This document shows positions 34,776 through 44,355 of a stretch of DNA of 64,000 nt, piece after piece. The notes under the pieces were generated by a model. It was not told the origin of the DNA and made no database searches. It saw nothing but the letters and a program-made list of their open reading frames with translations. Every line of letters starts with the position of its first letter. Position 1 is the first letter of the stretch. The position numbers were made by a program, and so were the translations under genes. Origin of the DNA: Oopsacas minuta (taxonomy: Eukaryota; Porifera; Hexactinellida; Lyssacinosida; Leucopsacidae); the NCBI GenBank assembly GCA_024704765.1, contig JAKMXF010000110.1:434001-498000 (forward strand), read 5' to 3'.

Positions 34776-37696
34776 ATGCTTACCCCCGGATATATAACAG
34801 CTAAGAAAGGCCCTCTCTACACAGTATGGCTAGCAGCTAATTGGGAAAAGAAACTCACAAAATCGAATATTTCTGACCTCAACTTAGAATCTACAATAAA
34901 GACTATTCTCTCTCCTTCAATGCAGATAGCTCTCCGTACCTCTGCTCATCTCCTATTAGGAGTTGTACGTATTTATAGCAAGAAAGCGAAATATCTTCTG
35001 ATTGACTGTTCGGAAGCATATGTACGGATAAAGTCAGCCTTTAGACCAGGGATTATTGACCTTCCGAAGGAGATAAAGGGAACAGCTGGACACGATCCTA
35101 ACATTCTTCCTGTCGTGTTCACAGACTTTGATATACCAATGCATGATACACTCTCAATCAGGTTAGTCAGTCAGTTATTATTCACTAATGAACCAGGGAT
35201 AAATTGTAAAGTCAACTCCCGTTATATCGAAATCTGAAATTATCCAAATATGATCTAAACCTTTTATAGTGGAGCAGAATTCCTAGAACCAGAGCCTCAC
35301 CTCTTGAACAATCTAGACAAGATAACTCTTAGGAATACTCCTACTCTTACACGACAGATAAATGGCTTGAATGAGTTTGATATGAGTGATATGATGGAAG
35401 GTACGGACATATTACGAGGCCGTAAGAACTCCACCATCAGTGAAACATACATGCCTAACGATCAGACAAGTATCCATGGTGCTAACTTGACGCCTCGTCC
35501 ATTTGCTACTCCTGATTCTCGGAGAGATTATGACGCTCCTATTGGTAATGATTTCGGAGAAATGGATATGAATCTGGAGGTTGGAATGCCTATAGATTTC
35601 CCGATGTTAGATTTCGATCCTCAGGTAGAAGTTAATGAGACAACTAATGGAGAATTGGTTCCTGTTGAGGGCGTGACAGAGGAACGAGAACAACCTCATG
35701 AAGATCGTGAAGTGGAGCTAATTGTCAATGGACATGAAAAAGGTGTGAAATTTTATTCATACGATTACTGTAAAATCTTAAAAGTTGCGGTGTAACTTCC
35801 ATAAACTGTGTCAGGGACTCCGTTTCCAGAATTTCCCCATTTCCACAACCCCAATTTGTGGAGATTACACTTTACTATTCTTCTTATAGAGACATCTGTC
35901 GATCAGAGTAATACAAGAGATTATGAAACTACATTCCAACCTGATGAAGGTAACAGAGGTACATATCTGCTACAACCAATGAGTACTACTAGAGATAGAG
36001 GTAAGAGGAAACGGAAGCTAGTTATAGACAGCTGTAAAGTCCTAACTAATAAGATGATTCGTACACAGTTAAGTGATTGTGGAGACACTACTTACCAGAC
36101 TAGAACATTCCCGCCTATTTCTAGAAGAGCTATTCAGTGTAAAGCTAAATGTGCTGATGAGACATTATTGACAATGCCTTCTATTGTAAGTATATTTTGT
36201 TCTATTTTGGCCCACTGTTAGTTGGAAACTTGTTTCAGCTCCACCGCCCGCATCAAGTTTACCTGTCACATGAATATTGTCATTATTTCACCATTTTATC
36301 AGTGAAATACAACTACACAATATATTTACTAACTAACGGGTGAATAGTAGTGATTGACATCATGTGAAGCTGAAACAAGTTTCTCATTAACAGGCTCCTT
36401 ATTATGAATTTATTTAGGCTGTAAATCAAGATTGGTTTCCAGAACAAATTATCGATATTTTCAACTCAAACTTTACTCATGAACGCTTCAAGGTGTCATA
36501 TGATCCTGCCCCATTATTCGACCGTACCAATACACCTCTCCCTGATAACAGTCTAGTAGACGGACCAACTAACCTCCCTGATAACTCTCTACTTACCCCA
36601 TACCCCCCTCAAGCAGATTTATCAGAAGTATTAGACTCTACTGTAGCTCTATCTATCAACAGAGAATCACATACTAATCCTTCACACATAGAATTAGAAG
36701 ATATACAAATACCATCCAGTCCACAACCTAATATAGATGACGTCATAACTCCTTATCCTAATACTGATATAGTTGAGATGGAACCTCCTGAACCCGACAA
36801 CACAGGTTAGCTTATAATTTTATTAAATTTGATGTAATACTTGAATTGGAAAGATATTATCAGAATTGTGTCCGTAGCTCGGGAAACTAAAATGAGTATA
36901 ATATACTATCCGAATACGAATAGGAGATTTAATTTTTGTTGTGGTATAAGATATACAGTCAACTCTCGTTTATCAAACACAGTTATAGCAAAGTCTGAAA
37001 TTGTACAAATATGGTCCCAAACCAAAGTACATAAATTACACCAGTCATATCGAAGTAATTATCGCGGTCCTTGTTTTTCGACATTCTGGGAGTTGATTGT
37101 ACTTTAACTACACGCTATAGTACATATATTTATTTCAACAGCTGAATTGACACTTGAGAAAGCTGAAGAATTAGAAGAGAAGAGATGGACTTATAGAGTT
37201 AATGTATTCTTAAAGACTCTGAAAACTAATTTTCAAGAGAAAGAAGAAGTTACATTTTTCACAGACTTAACTACTCCTACTACTAATCGTAAGAAAGCTG
37301 CCTCTATTTTCTATTCCTGTCTATTGTTAGCTAAGGAAAATACAATTAAAGTTACACAGATGGAATCTTATGGCGATATTACTCTTAGAAAAGGTAATAT
37401 GCTACAATGTAACCTCCGTAAACGAGGGTGCTAGGGACACCAAAAATGCATGCATAACCCGTTCAGGTTTCTGCCAAATTCCCCGGTTTATGGGGGTTCA
37501 TTTGTATGGGAATTGGGAATCGCTCAATTTATTTTCACTACATTTCCAGAAGTTCCCTGTTTCTATAGGCCCCGCGTTCGTGGTATTTTCGCAGAATTTA
37601 TGTCTTTGTTAATTACTCAAATCTCAATATTTATGTTATTTTAAGTTATTTACATCTGTAGGTGATGGAAACAAGGATTCAACATTCAGTTTATGA
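34776..37696 (+). CDS. RAD21: Cohesin kleisin subunit RAD21/SCC1
   Basis: The alpha-kleisin bridging SMC1 and SMC3 in the cohesin ring; it is cleaved by separase at anaphase. Six exons, 34776-35161, 35270-35742, 35890-36185, 36418-36805, 37142-37393 and 37662-37696, give 609 aa (human 631), all in phase. The N-terminal kleisin domain is clear: KKGPLYTVWLAANWEKKLTK, then ALRTSAHLLLGVVRIYSKKA and FRPGIIDLPKE. The middle has the conserved KRKRKLVIDSCKVL and MIRTQLSDCGDTTYQ. The C-terminal winged helix is seen in RKKAASIFYSCLLLAKENTI with VTQMESYGDI. The stop is followed by AATAAA (about 37703). Its exon 2 has a decayed fragment copy at 28936-29122. Three introns hold MITE pieces. Confidence 0.95.
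35211..35262. repeat. Pogo-like MITE, copy 9 (left-end fragment)
   Basis: gtcaactcccgttatatcg followed by the internal aatctgaaatt block, ending within 10 bases of the RAD21 exon 2 acceptor. Most of RAD21 intron 1 derives from it. Confidence 0.7.
35786..35874. repeat. MITE remnant of the AAACGGGG family
   Basis: Begins gcggtgtaacttccataaac, has gaatttccccatttccacaa and ends tgtggagattacactt. In RAD21 intron 2. Confidence 0.55.
36222..36388. repeat. MITE with GAAACTTGTTTCAGCT terminal inverted repeats
   Basis: Left end ggaaacttgtttcagctcca and right end gtgaagctgaaacaagtttc are inverse copies about 165 bases apart. Fills most of RAD21 intron 3. A family of its own in this window. Confidence 0.75.
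36956..37102. repeat. Pogo-like MITE, copy 10
   Basis: Begins cagtcaactctcgtttatca and ends gggagttgattgta, in RAD21 intron 4. Confidence 0.75.
37397..37592. repeat. MITE remnant of the AAACGGGG family
   Basis: Begins tatgctacaatgtaacctcc, followed by gtaaacgagggtgctaggga, and contains tttctgccaaattccccggt. In the last RAD21 intron. Confidence 0.55.
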
Positions 37697-38223
37697 AACT
37701 CTCAATAAATAACAATTCCAGTTAATCAATGGATATTCCTAACTGGCCTTACTACATTAAATTTGTTCTTTTAGTCAAAGCAGCAATATACGATACCAGT
37801 TTGTTATAATAGATATCTCTTGAACTATTTAATTATACCGCAATTTTTCTCGAATATTCTATCTGTTATAAGGCTGTGGCTACAGTGCCGACAACGGTAC
37901 TCTCTCCTATAGGAAGATGGAATAATGACATGGGTGATGTGCTACGTCCGTCCGTGCTGCTGTGTAAAATCTAGAAGTCGGATTAATATGAAAATAGGTA
38001 CAGATATACATTTTTGGTCGGAGATTTGCATCTGGGGTATGAATTTTTCAAAATGAAGCTTTGACACATTTTTGGAATTGGGTGTGAAAATATAATTAAT
38101 CATCAAAATATGTGAATTTTTTGGACCATACCATGCGAGCACTTAAGAAGAAAATTTGGACACCGTTTCCTGCACTCTAGCCACTTCCATAAATTTAACA
38201 AACAAACACTGAATTTTATACAA
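37697..38223. other. Spacer between RAD21 and EIF3C
   Basis: Contains the RAD21 polyadenylation signal (AATAAA near 37703). No coding frame is supported. It should contain the EIF3C promoter or leader. Confidence 0.55.
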
Positions 38224-40731
38224 ATGTCTGAAGTTAGATTTGATTATAACATTGAAATGGCAAACTTAATCTGGAGTAATAGCAGCGATGACAGCGATAA
38301 AGAGATTTATGAAAAACCAGAGAAACCGGGCATTAAAAAGTCCCGCCCAATGCTGGCCCTTGACAACGAAGAGACCCAAAAAGTGGTAGTTAGGAATGTT
38401 AAAGAGAAACGTACTAAAGAACTTGATGATACAATTAAACTAATCAATAACAGTGCTAGGATACGAGATGTCTCAAAAGTATGTGATTTATTTGCTAATC
38501 TCATTCAAGTATTTGAAAAGGGAAAATTCAATTTGAAAACCGATATGAGTATTGGGAAAAGTTACTTCAAGACTCTGTTGGATATAAAAACATTTATAAA
38601 CGAGCAGTGGGAGAGTAGATCAAGATTGAACAGGACAAATGCTAGAGCACTTAACACTCTGAAACAACGTTGGAATAAATACACTAAAGATTTTCAAGCT
38701 GAGTTAGAAGCGTATAAAGAGAATCCTAATAGAACTCCTGAGCCTGATATTGATGAATTGGAGGAAGCAAGGGAACCAACACCTGTTGACTCCCCTGTAA
38801 CCGTCCAAGAGGAACCACTTCCTCCTCCCGCTAGCGATAAGCCTGATGAGAAGGACGATAGTGAATGGAGCGATGAAACTGATTCTAGTGACGTTACGAC
38901 TTCATCAGATACTGACAGTGATATTGGCAGTGAGATTCGGCTAACAGCTAGACATTTCTTGAAGTCATACACTCAAGCTAAAAAGGCGAGTCAAATATCT
39001 AGGAAGAGAACTACAGAAGCGAAGGAGAAGAAACCAAAGGAGGAGTTAGACGATGATAAAAAGGGGCCTAAAGCAGGGGAGACCCTAGAAGAGCTAACTA
39101 TACAGAGGGTCCTAAACGAGGAGGATAAGATCTTGTCTTTACGTGGAAGAACTTCCGAACGTCCCACACAGCTAGTTGACGGATTGATAAAGCTCCAGGC
39201 TAAATCCAGAGAAGCTAAATTAGGAGATGCTCTCGCACTTCGTCTCTGTTTCAGAATTATATCAGCCATATTTGACCTCAAACCTGGTCCAATTAACACC
39301 ACAGGGCAATCCAGAAAATGGGAGCTCTCCCTTAAATACGTCCGTGAGATGTTAGATCAGTTACTTCAACATCCTGAGATCAAATTATACTCTACATACA
39401 CAGACAGTGAGATCGAAACAGTTGGAGAAGAAGTACTCGTTATTGGAGATCCTCTTATGTGGGTAGAACGGTTAAACGATCAGTTGTTTAATCTCCTACA
39501 GAATACAGATCACAATTCTATCCTATATATTGACAGACTACGTGATGACGTCACGCTATTTGTTATATTTAACCTGTTAGAAGATTTCCTTAAATCAATA
39601 TCTGCTACTCCCGATTCATTTGTACGTTTAGCTGTTATGCGATTAGAACATCATTACTATAAGCCGAGTGCTCTATTGAAGGCTACATACTATAAGGACG
39701 AGACATTAAATCCCGATGAAATTGTCCTTAAAATGGGTGAGTACGTGTTTGAGAATGATTCAAAGGAAATGTACGTTAAATCTGTTATATTTCTGGTGTA
39801 TTACTTGGCTATTAATGATGATTGGATACAAGTACAACACATAATGCTTACACATAGAGTACAAGATATTGTACAGCAGTACTCTAAACAGGTACAGATC
39901 CTGTATAACCGTGCTCTTGCTCAATTAGGCATCTGTGCATTCAGACATGGACATCTTGATATAGCACATGACACCTTATTAGACCTTATTTCTAACTCCA
40001 GACTTAAGGAACATCTCGCTCAAGGGTTCAACCCCCGATCGCTTGATTCAGAACAAGAACCTGTTGCCATGAAGTTCATACTCCCCTACCATCTACATAT
40101 TAGTGTAGAGCTTATTGAGTGTGTGTATATGTGTGCGGCTATGATCAAGGAAGTTCCTTATATGGCATCAAAAGAGTTAGAAACTAAGAAACGACTAATT
40201 TCACGTCTCTTCCATAATCAGCTGAAGAACCGTGAGAAACAGCTGATCGTGGGTCCACCTGATTCAAGTCGTGATTACGTCATTGCTGCCGCATACAAAA
40301 TGCGTGAAGGCAACTGGAAACAATGCTGTAATCTAGTGCTTAATGTTAGAGTATGGTCTTTATTCAAGCAAGAGAAACAGGTCAAGGAAATGCTGGAAAT
40401 ACGAATTAAGGAAACTACATTAGAGACATATCTATACGGATTTTCACAGGCTTATTCTTCCATTAGTTTATCCTCTCTAGCTGATAAGTTTGAGTTACCA
40501 GAATCTACTGTGTGCAAAATTGTATCTCAGCTGATCAGCTCTCATAAGTTACAAGCTTCACTTGACGAGCCTTCTCGTAGTATAATAATACACAGCACAC
40601 AAGCTAATAGACTACAGCAATTATCTATTAGGTTATCTGAAAAATTAGATTTGTTAACTTCCGCTAATCAAGATATGGCTAAGTTCAAGCAGATTAATAT
40701 TCCTCAAGAGTATCAGAGAGGGAGACATTAG
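38224..40731 (+). CDS. EIF3C: Translation initiation factor eIF3 subunit c
   Basis: Core PCI subunit of eIF3, which binds the 40S subunit and contacts eIF1 and eIF5 during start-codon scanning. One uninterrupted frame of 835 aa (human 913). The acidic Ser/Asp/Glu N-terminus has the family's SSDDSD pattern. Then LCDLFANLIQVFEKG-like and FRIISAIFDLKPG-type helices follow, and a charged linker EWSDETDSSD at about 218-227. The C-terminal PCI/winged-helix region includes NHQLKNREKQLIVGPP-type sequence (seen as FHNQLKNREKQLIVGPPDSS) and SISLSSLADKFELPESTVCK. It is the only long intronless housekeeping gene among intron-rich neighbours. NUDC begins 168 bases after its stop. Confidence 0.95.
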   Translation: MSEVRFDYNIEMANLIWSNSSDDSDKEIYEKPEKPGIKKSRPMLALDNEETQKVVVRNVKEKRTKELDDTIKLINNSARIRDVSKVCDLFANLIQVFEKGKFNLKTDMSIGKSYFKTLLDIKTFINEQWESRSRLNRTNARALNTLKQRWNKYTKDFQAELEAYKENPNRTPEPDIDELEEAREPTPVDSPVTVQEEPLPPPASDKPDEKDDSEWSDETDSSDVTTSSDTDSDIGSEIRLTARHFLKSYTQAKKASQISRKRTTEAKEKKPKEELDDDKKGPKAGETLEELTIQRVLNEEDKILSLRGRTSERPTQLVDGLIKLQAKSREAKLGDALALRLCFRIISAIFDLKPGPINTTGQSRKWELSLKYVREMLDQLLQHPEIKLYSTYTDSEIETVGEEVLVIGDPLMWVERLNDQLFNLLQNTDHNSILYIDRLRDDVTLFVIFNLLEDFLKSISATPDSFVRLAVMRLEHHYYKPSALLKATYYKDETLNPDEIVLKMGEYVFENDSKEMYVKSVIFLVYYLAINDDWIQVQHIMLTHRVQDIVQQYSKQVQILYNRALAQLGICAFRHGHLDIAHDTLLDLISNSRLKEHLAQGFNPRSLDSEQEPVAMKFILPYHLHISVELIECVYMCAAMIKEVPYMASKELETKKRLISRLFHNQLKNREKQLIVGPPDSSRDYVIAAAYKMREGNWKQCCNLVLNVRVWSLFKQEKQVKEMLEIRIKETTLETYLYGFSQAYSSISLSSLADKFELPESTVCKIVSQLISSHKLQASLDEPSRSIIIHSTQANRLQQLSIRLSEKLDLLTSANQDMAKFKQINIPQEYQRGRH

Positions 40732-40899
40732 TAGATATGTATAGGTTCATTGTAGGAGAATAGATACAGGATTTATATTGTTAATTACTATAGGAGTATT
40801 ATTGAGGGTACATTCCGATTCTATTTTATCTCATAGAATAGGACAGCGGACTCATTCATTTTCTTTAGAATTTCCCCACAGTACTCATAGCTATTCAGT

Positions 40900-43534
40900 A
40901 TGGAAGATCCTATGGAGAAATATGATGGTATTCTAATGACAATAGCACAGCAACACGGACAGGGAGGGATAGAAGCTCTCTTGGATACATTCTTTGGATT
41001 TCTTAGAAGAAAAACTGATTTCTTTCAAGGAGCCCAGAATTTACCTACAGTATGTACAACCGTCCGATCACGATTATTTGGTTAAAATACAATCGTTTCA
41101 TTTCAAAATTGTTACAGTCAAGTCAACTCCAGTTACATCGAACACGGATATATCGAAATGCCCGCTTATATCAATCACGCTCCCTAGAGCTTCTATATCA
41201 GAAAGTTGATTATATGTTTTTTCTAGGTAGAACAAATAATAACTAAAAGTCTACGCAAAGAATTCAAAATATTCAAAGACGAGAAAGATCGAGAAAATCA
41301 AGAAAAGTTTAAAAAAGAAGAAAAACTTAGAAAAGCTAAAGAAGAGAAAGATAAATTGGAACAGAAGAGTAAGGTAAGGGAAGTTACAGATGAAGAAGCT
41401 AAGAGGTATTATTTGGATGATTTATTTGGCTAGAAGGAATGTTAATTTTATTGGTTTGCCAATTAGAATTGAGAGTGGTGAGACTGTAACTCCTCCTCCC
41501 GTAAAAGCTAAGGATAACCCTGAAACAGAGACTGATAGCAAATCAGGTAACTCATATAATTTTTCGAAAATACTGGGAAATTATTTAAAGGAGTTTGTAC
41601 ATATGTAGACGGAGAAGTAGAGAAAGATGAAGATGATGATCCTAACAAACTTAAGCCTAATGCTGGTAACGGAGCTGATTATGATACCCACAGCTGGACA
41701 CAGACACTAGTTGTAAGTACAATTTATATTACTTTTAAAATAATATTATAATCTATGTGAAATGATTTCCCCCCTAGGATATAGAGATTAAAGTACATCT
41801 TGTTGGTAAAGTTCGGTCCAGTGATGTAACTGTAAAGTTCGGTGTGGAATCTCTATTTATACAAATCAGAGGACAACCTCCTGTGATTAACGGTGATCTA
41901 CAGAAGAGAGTAAGTTCATTATACCATATATGGTAATATAGTACAATTAATATCTGTATATACAGATTATGCCAGATGACTGTGGTTGGCTTATAGACGA
42001 TAATATGTTAGTGCTTCAAATGGAAAAGAAAAATAAGAGTGAATGGTGGTCTAAACTAGTAACAACTGATCAGGAAATTAATACTAAGAAAGTTACTCCT
42101 GAGAACTCTAGATTATCTGACCTAGATGGAGAGACTAGAGGTAAGTTATATGTCAATCTCTTGACTAGGGGGGTATTCTAGGAATCGATTTTGCCAGCTC
42201 ATATGGAGTTGGCAATTAACTACAGTCTACTCGTGATATATCGAAGCTCAAGAAACCGCGATAATTTCTTCGATATGACGGGAGTTGTCCTTAATTGATA
42301 GACAATCTAAGCTCTAAATTTATTTAATTACAAATGATTGCAAAAAGAAATTTGAATTCTGAGAAATAACAAATATAAATTCTAATTCAGAAACAGAAAT
42401 ACCGAATGGATATACTAATTCTCCTCTCCCATGACCTTCTCTACCTATGACCTGAATAATCTCCCCTGACGGAGATAGTATCTTAATATCATGACGACAA
42501 TAATCACTAATGATAATATTATCAGATAGATCCAAGTAGAAAAAGAATGGATTACAAACCATACCGTCTCCCCCATTAGAAACACACGATTTCAACAGTT
42601 GTCCACTTCTAGAGTAGAAGTGGACACAATTTGGACTGTTGTCTAGCACTACGATACTATTTCTAGTGATGTTTACGTCATAAACGGAGAACAGCTGTTG
42701 AGTACCGAAATGATTTATGAATTTAAGTTCTTCAGAGAAAACCCCTACTCTATTATTCTCGCAATCAGCTACATACACATCTCCGTTATAGTCAATACAG
42801 AGTCCATACGGATTATCTAGCTCTCCCTTTCCTTTACCAAACATGCCAGTCTTTGCTACTTTGTAATCGCTGAACTTGTTTAAAGTGTGGTGGAATGCGT
42901 CCGTAACGACGACGTGATCTTCTATCACTTCAATACCCCATGGCCATACGAGTATGTCTTCTCCAAATCTTGTTACAAAATTTCCTTCAAATGTAACAAT
43001 GTATATGCAATTGTTACCTGTATCTGCTATGTAGATCAGCTGATTACGTTCATATAAAGCTAGACCTCTTGCAGTGACTAGTTCCTTCCCTACTGCAATA
43101 ATAGGTTGATTATTGTAAGAATAGCCCAGACTAGCTTCTACATTCACTGTTACATTTATTGCCATTGTTCGAGTTTAACTCAGTTTAAAATACTATTTTA
43201 TTAAAACAAACTCTTTTATACTTGCGAATACCTATTTACGTCGATCGTTGCTATGAGACTACTGAATCTTCCTGGCTGTGATTACCAATTGACTATCCCT
43301 ACCCCTATACATTTACCAGCGTTACGTAACGTTTAATGGACATTATTTGTTCTCATAAAGCCGCTACAGTATTTAATTAATGTACCTCTAGGTGTTGTAG
43401 AGAAGATGATGTATGACCAGCACAGACGTGAACAAGGTCTCCCTACGTCAGAGGAACAACAGAAACAAGATATTCTTAAGAAAATCATGGAGAAGAATCC
43501 TGGAATGGATTTCTCAGGGGCAAAGTTTACCTAA
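40900..43534 (+). CDS. NUDC: Nuclear distribution protein NudC
   Basis: Hsp90-associated co-chaperone needed for dynein function, nuclear migration and cytokinesis. Seven exons, 40900-41049, 41227-41405, 41467-41546, 41609-41712, 41778-41909, 41966-42140 and 43392-43534, give 320 aa (human 331), in phase. The N-terminus has MAQQHG-type and [12 protein letters not shown] signatures. A basic coiled-coil follows (exon 2). The CS/p23-like domain has [20 protein letters not shown] and [22 protein letters not shown] at exon 6. The C-terminus is [20 protein letters not shown], then MDFSGAKFT. Intron 2 is only 61 bases. The last intron (1251 bases) houses an antisense NHL gene. Confidence 0.95.
41115..41213. 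repeat. Pogo-like MITE, copy 11 (truncated)
   Basis: cagtcaagtcaactccagtt, then acacggatatatcgaaatgc, ending cagaaagttgattatat. Fills NUDC intron 1 up to about 13 bases before exon 2. Confidence 0.7.
42223..42291. repeat. Pogo-like MITE, copy 12 (internally deleted)
   Basis: cagtctactcgtgatatatc to gatatgacgggagttgtcc: both ends are present but the interior is reduced to about 25 bases. Lies between NUDC exon 6 and the antisense NHL gene. Confidence 0.75.
42320..43165 (-). CDS. NHL-repeat beta-propeller protein, intronless, nested in NUDC
   Basis: A 281-aa frame made almost only of NHL repeats: [20 protein letters not shown], then [40 protein letters not shown] and [20 protein letters not shown], consistent with a six-blade propeller. 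There is no RING, B-box or coiled-coil in front (unlike TRIM-NHL), no signal peptide and no membrane segment, so it is probably a cytosolic scaffold or ligand-binding propeller. It lies antisense in the last intron of NUDC and has no introns of its own, which suggests retroposition or insertion of a compact gene. Start at 43165 ([16 protein letters not shown]). Partner unknown. Confidence 0.85.
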   Translation of the reverse strand: MAINVTVNVEASLGYSYNNQPIIAVGKELVTARGLALYERNQLIYIADTGNNCIYIVTFEGNFVTRFGEDILVWPWGIEVIEDHVVVTDAFHHTLNKFSDYKVAKTGMFGKGKGELDNPYGLCIDYNGDVYVADCENNRVGVFSEELKFINHFGTQQLFSVYDVNITRNSIVVLDNSPNCVHFYSRSGQLLKSCVSNGGDGMVCNPFFFYLDLSDNIIISDYCRHDIKILSPSGEIIQVIGREGHGRGELVYPFGISVSELEFIFVISQNSNFFLQSFVIK

Positions 43535-44355
43535 TATTTGTGTTTGTAATGAACTTAGATTTCTTAGAGTTTATAGCTTTTTAGATGATAATTTTAATTT
43601 TGAATAGATTTTGTGTGTTTTGCGAATCTTATGAATGGTTGGAACATCACTAAATTTTACCTATTTCGTCAGTGGCCCCCTCCCATATACTGTAATCTGG
43701 GGCGTAGGCAGCACTAGAAGTAAGGTATCACCACGGCTTTTCAACTGGCGTCACCGTTATAGATTCCTAAACTTAATTTGCCAAATTCTTCACCTTTTAA
43801 ATTCAGCATTTTGTCCCAATTTTCATGAATTTACCAATCCTTTTACTACGTATAGAATGTCACCCACCTACAACTATGCATGTATTGTAAGATGATCTTG
43901 CATCAATCTTGCTTATTTGCAGATTGCCTACAAATCGAACACAATTAAAATATCTTGAATTTTATAAGACCTATCCCAGTGACTCTTTGAAGTACTTTTA
44001 GTATAATTGTATCATCAATTCACAACCATAACTTCTGGTTAATAATGATCAAAGATAGTATACAATTCAATAAAGCACAAATGCTCACATAGTGATTACC
44101 GATATCACTCCCAAATCAATTCTGTTTAAGTTGACTGCTAAACCCCTGTCATACCATAACAACCACAGTATAACCATGGAATTTGGTTCTTCCCCTCCCA
44201 ATACAATGCCTTCTGTCTTAAATCCTCAACTGGAATATAGAATTACTTCCAGGTGCTGATGTGGATATGTAGGCTTCCTGAAAAAATGTCCACGAATTGA
44301 TCGGCTCTCTATAAAGCTAAGAATCTGTCCATTTATATATACTTTGTAAAGTCTA
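43535..44355. other. Spacer between NUDC and the CH-SH2-SH2-SAM gene
   Basis: About 0.8 kb with no supported gene. A frame at 43635-43895 has no protein-family signature and is probably chance. Should hold the promoter of the next gene. Confidence 0.5.

Noticed and set aside
43635-43895. Open frame after NUDC
   Set aside because: No family signature; composition looks like spacer.
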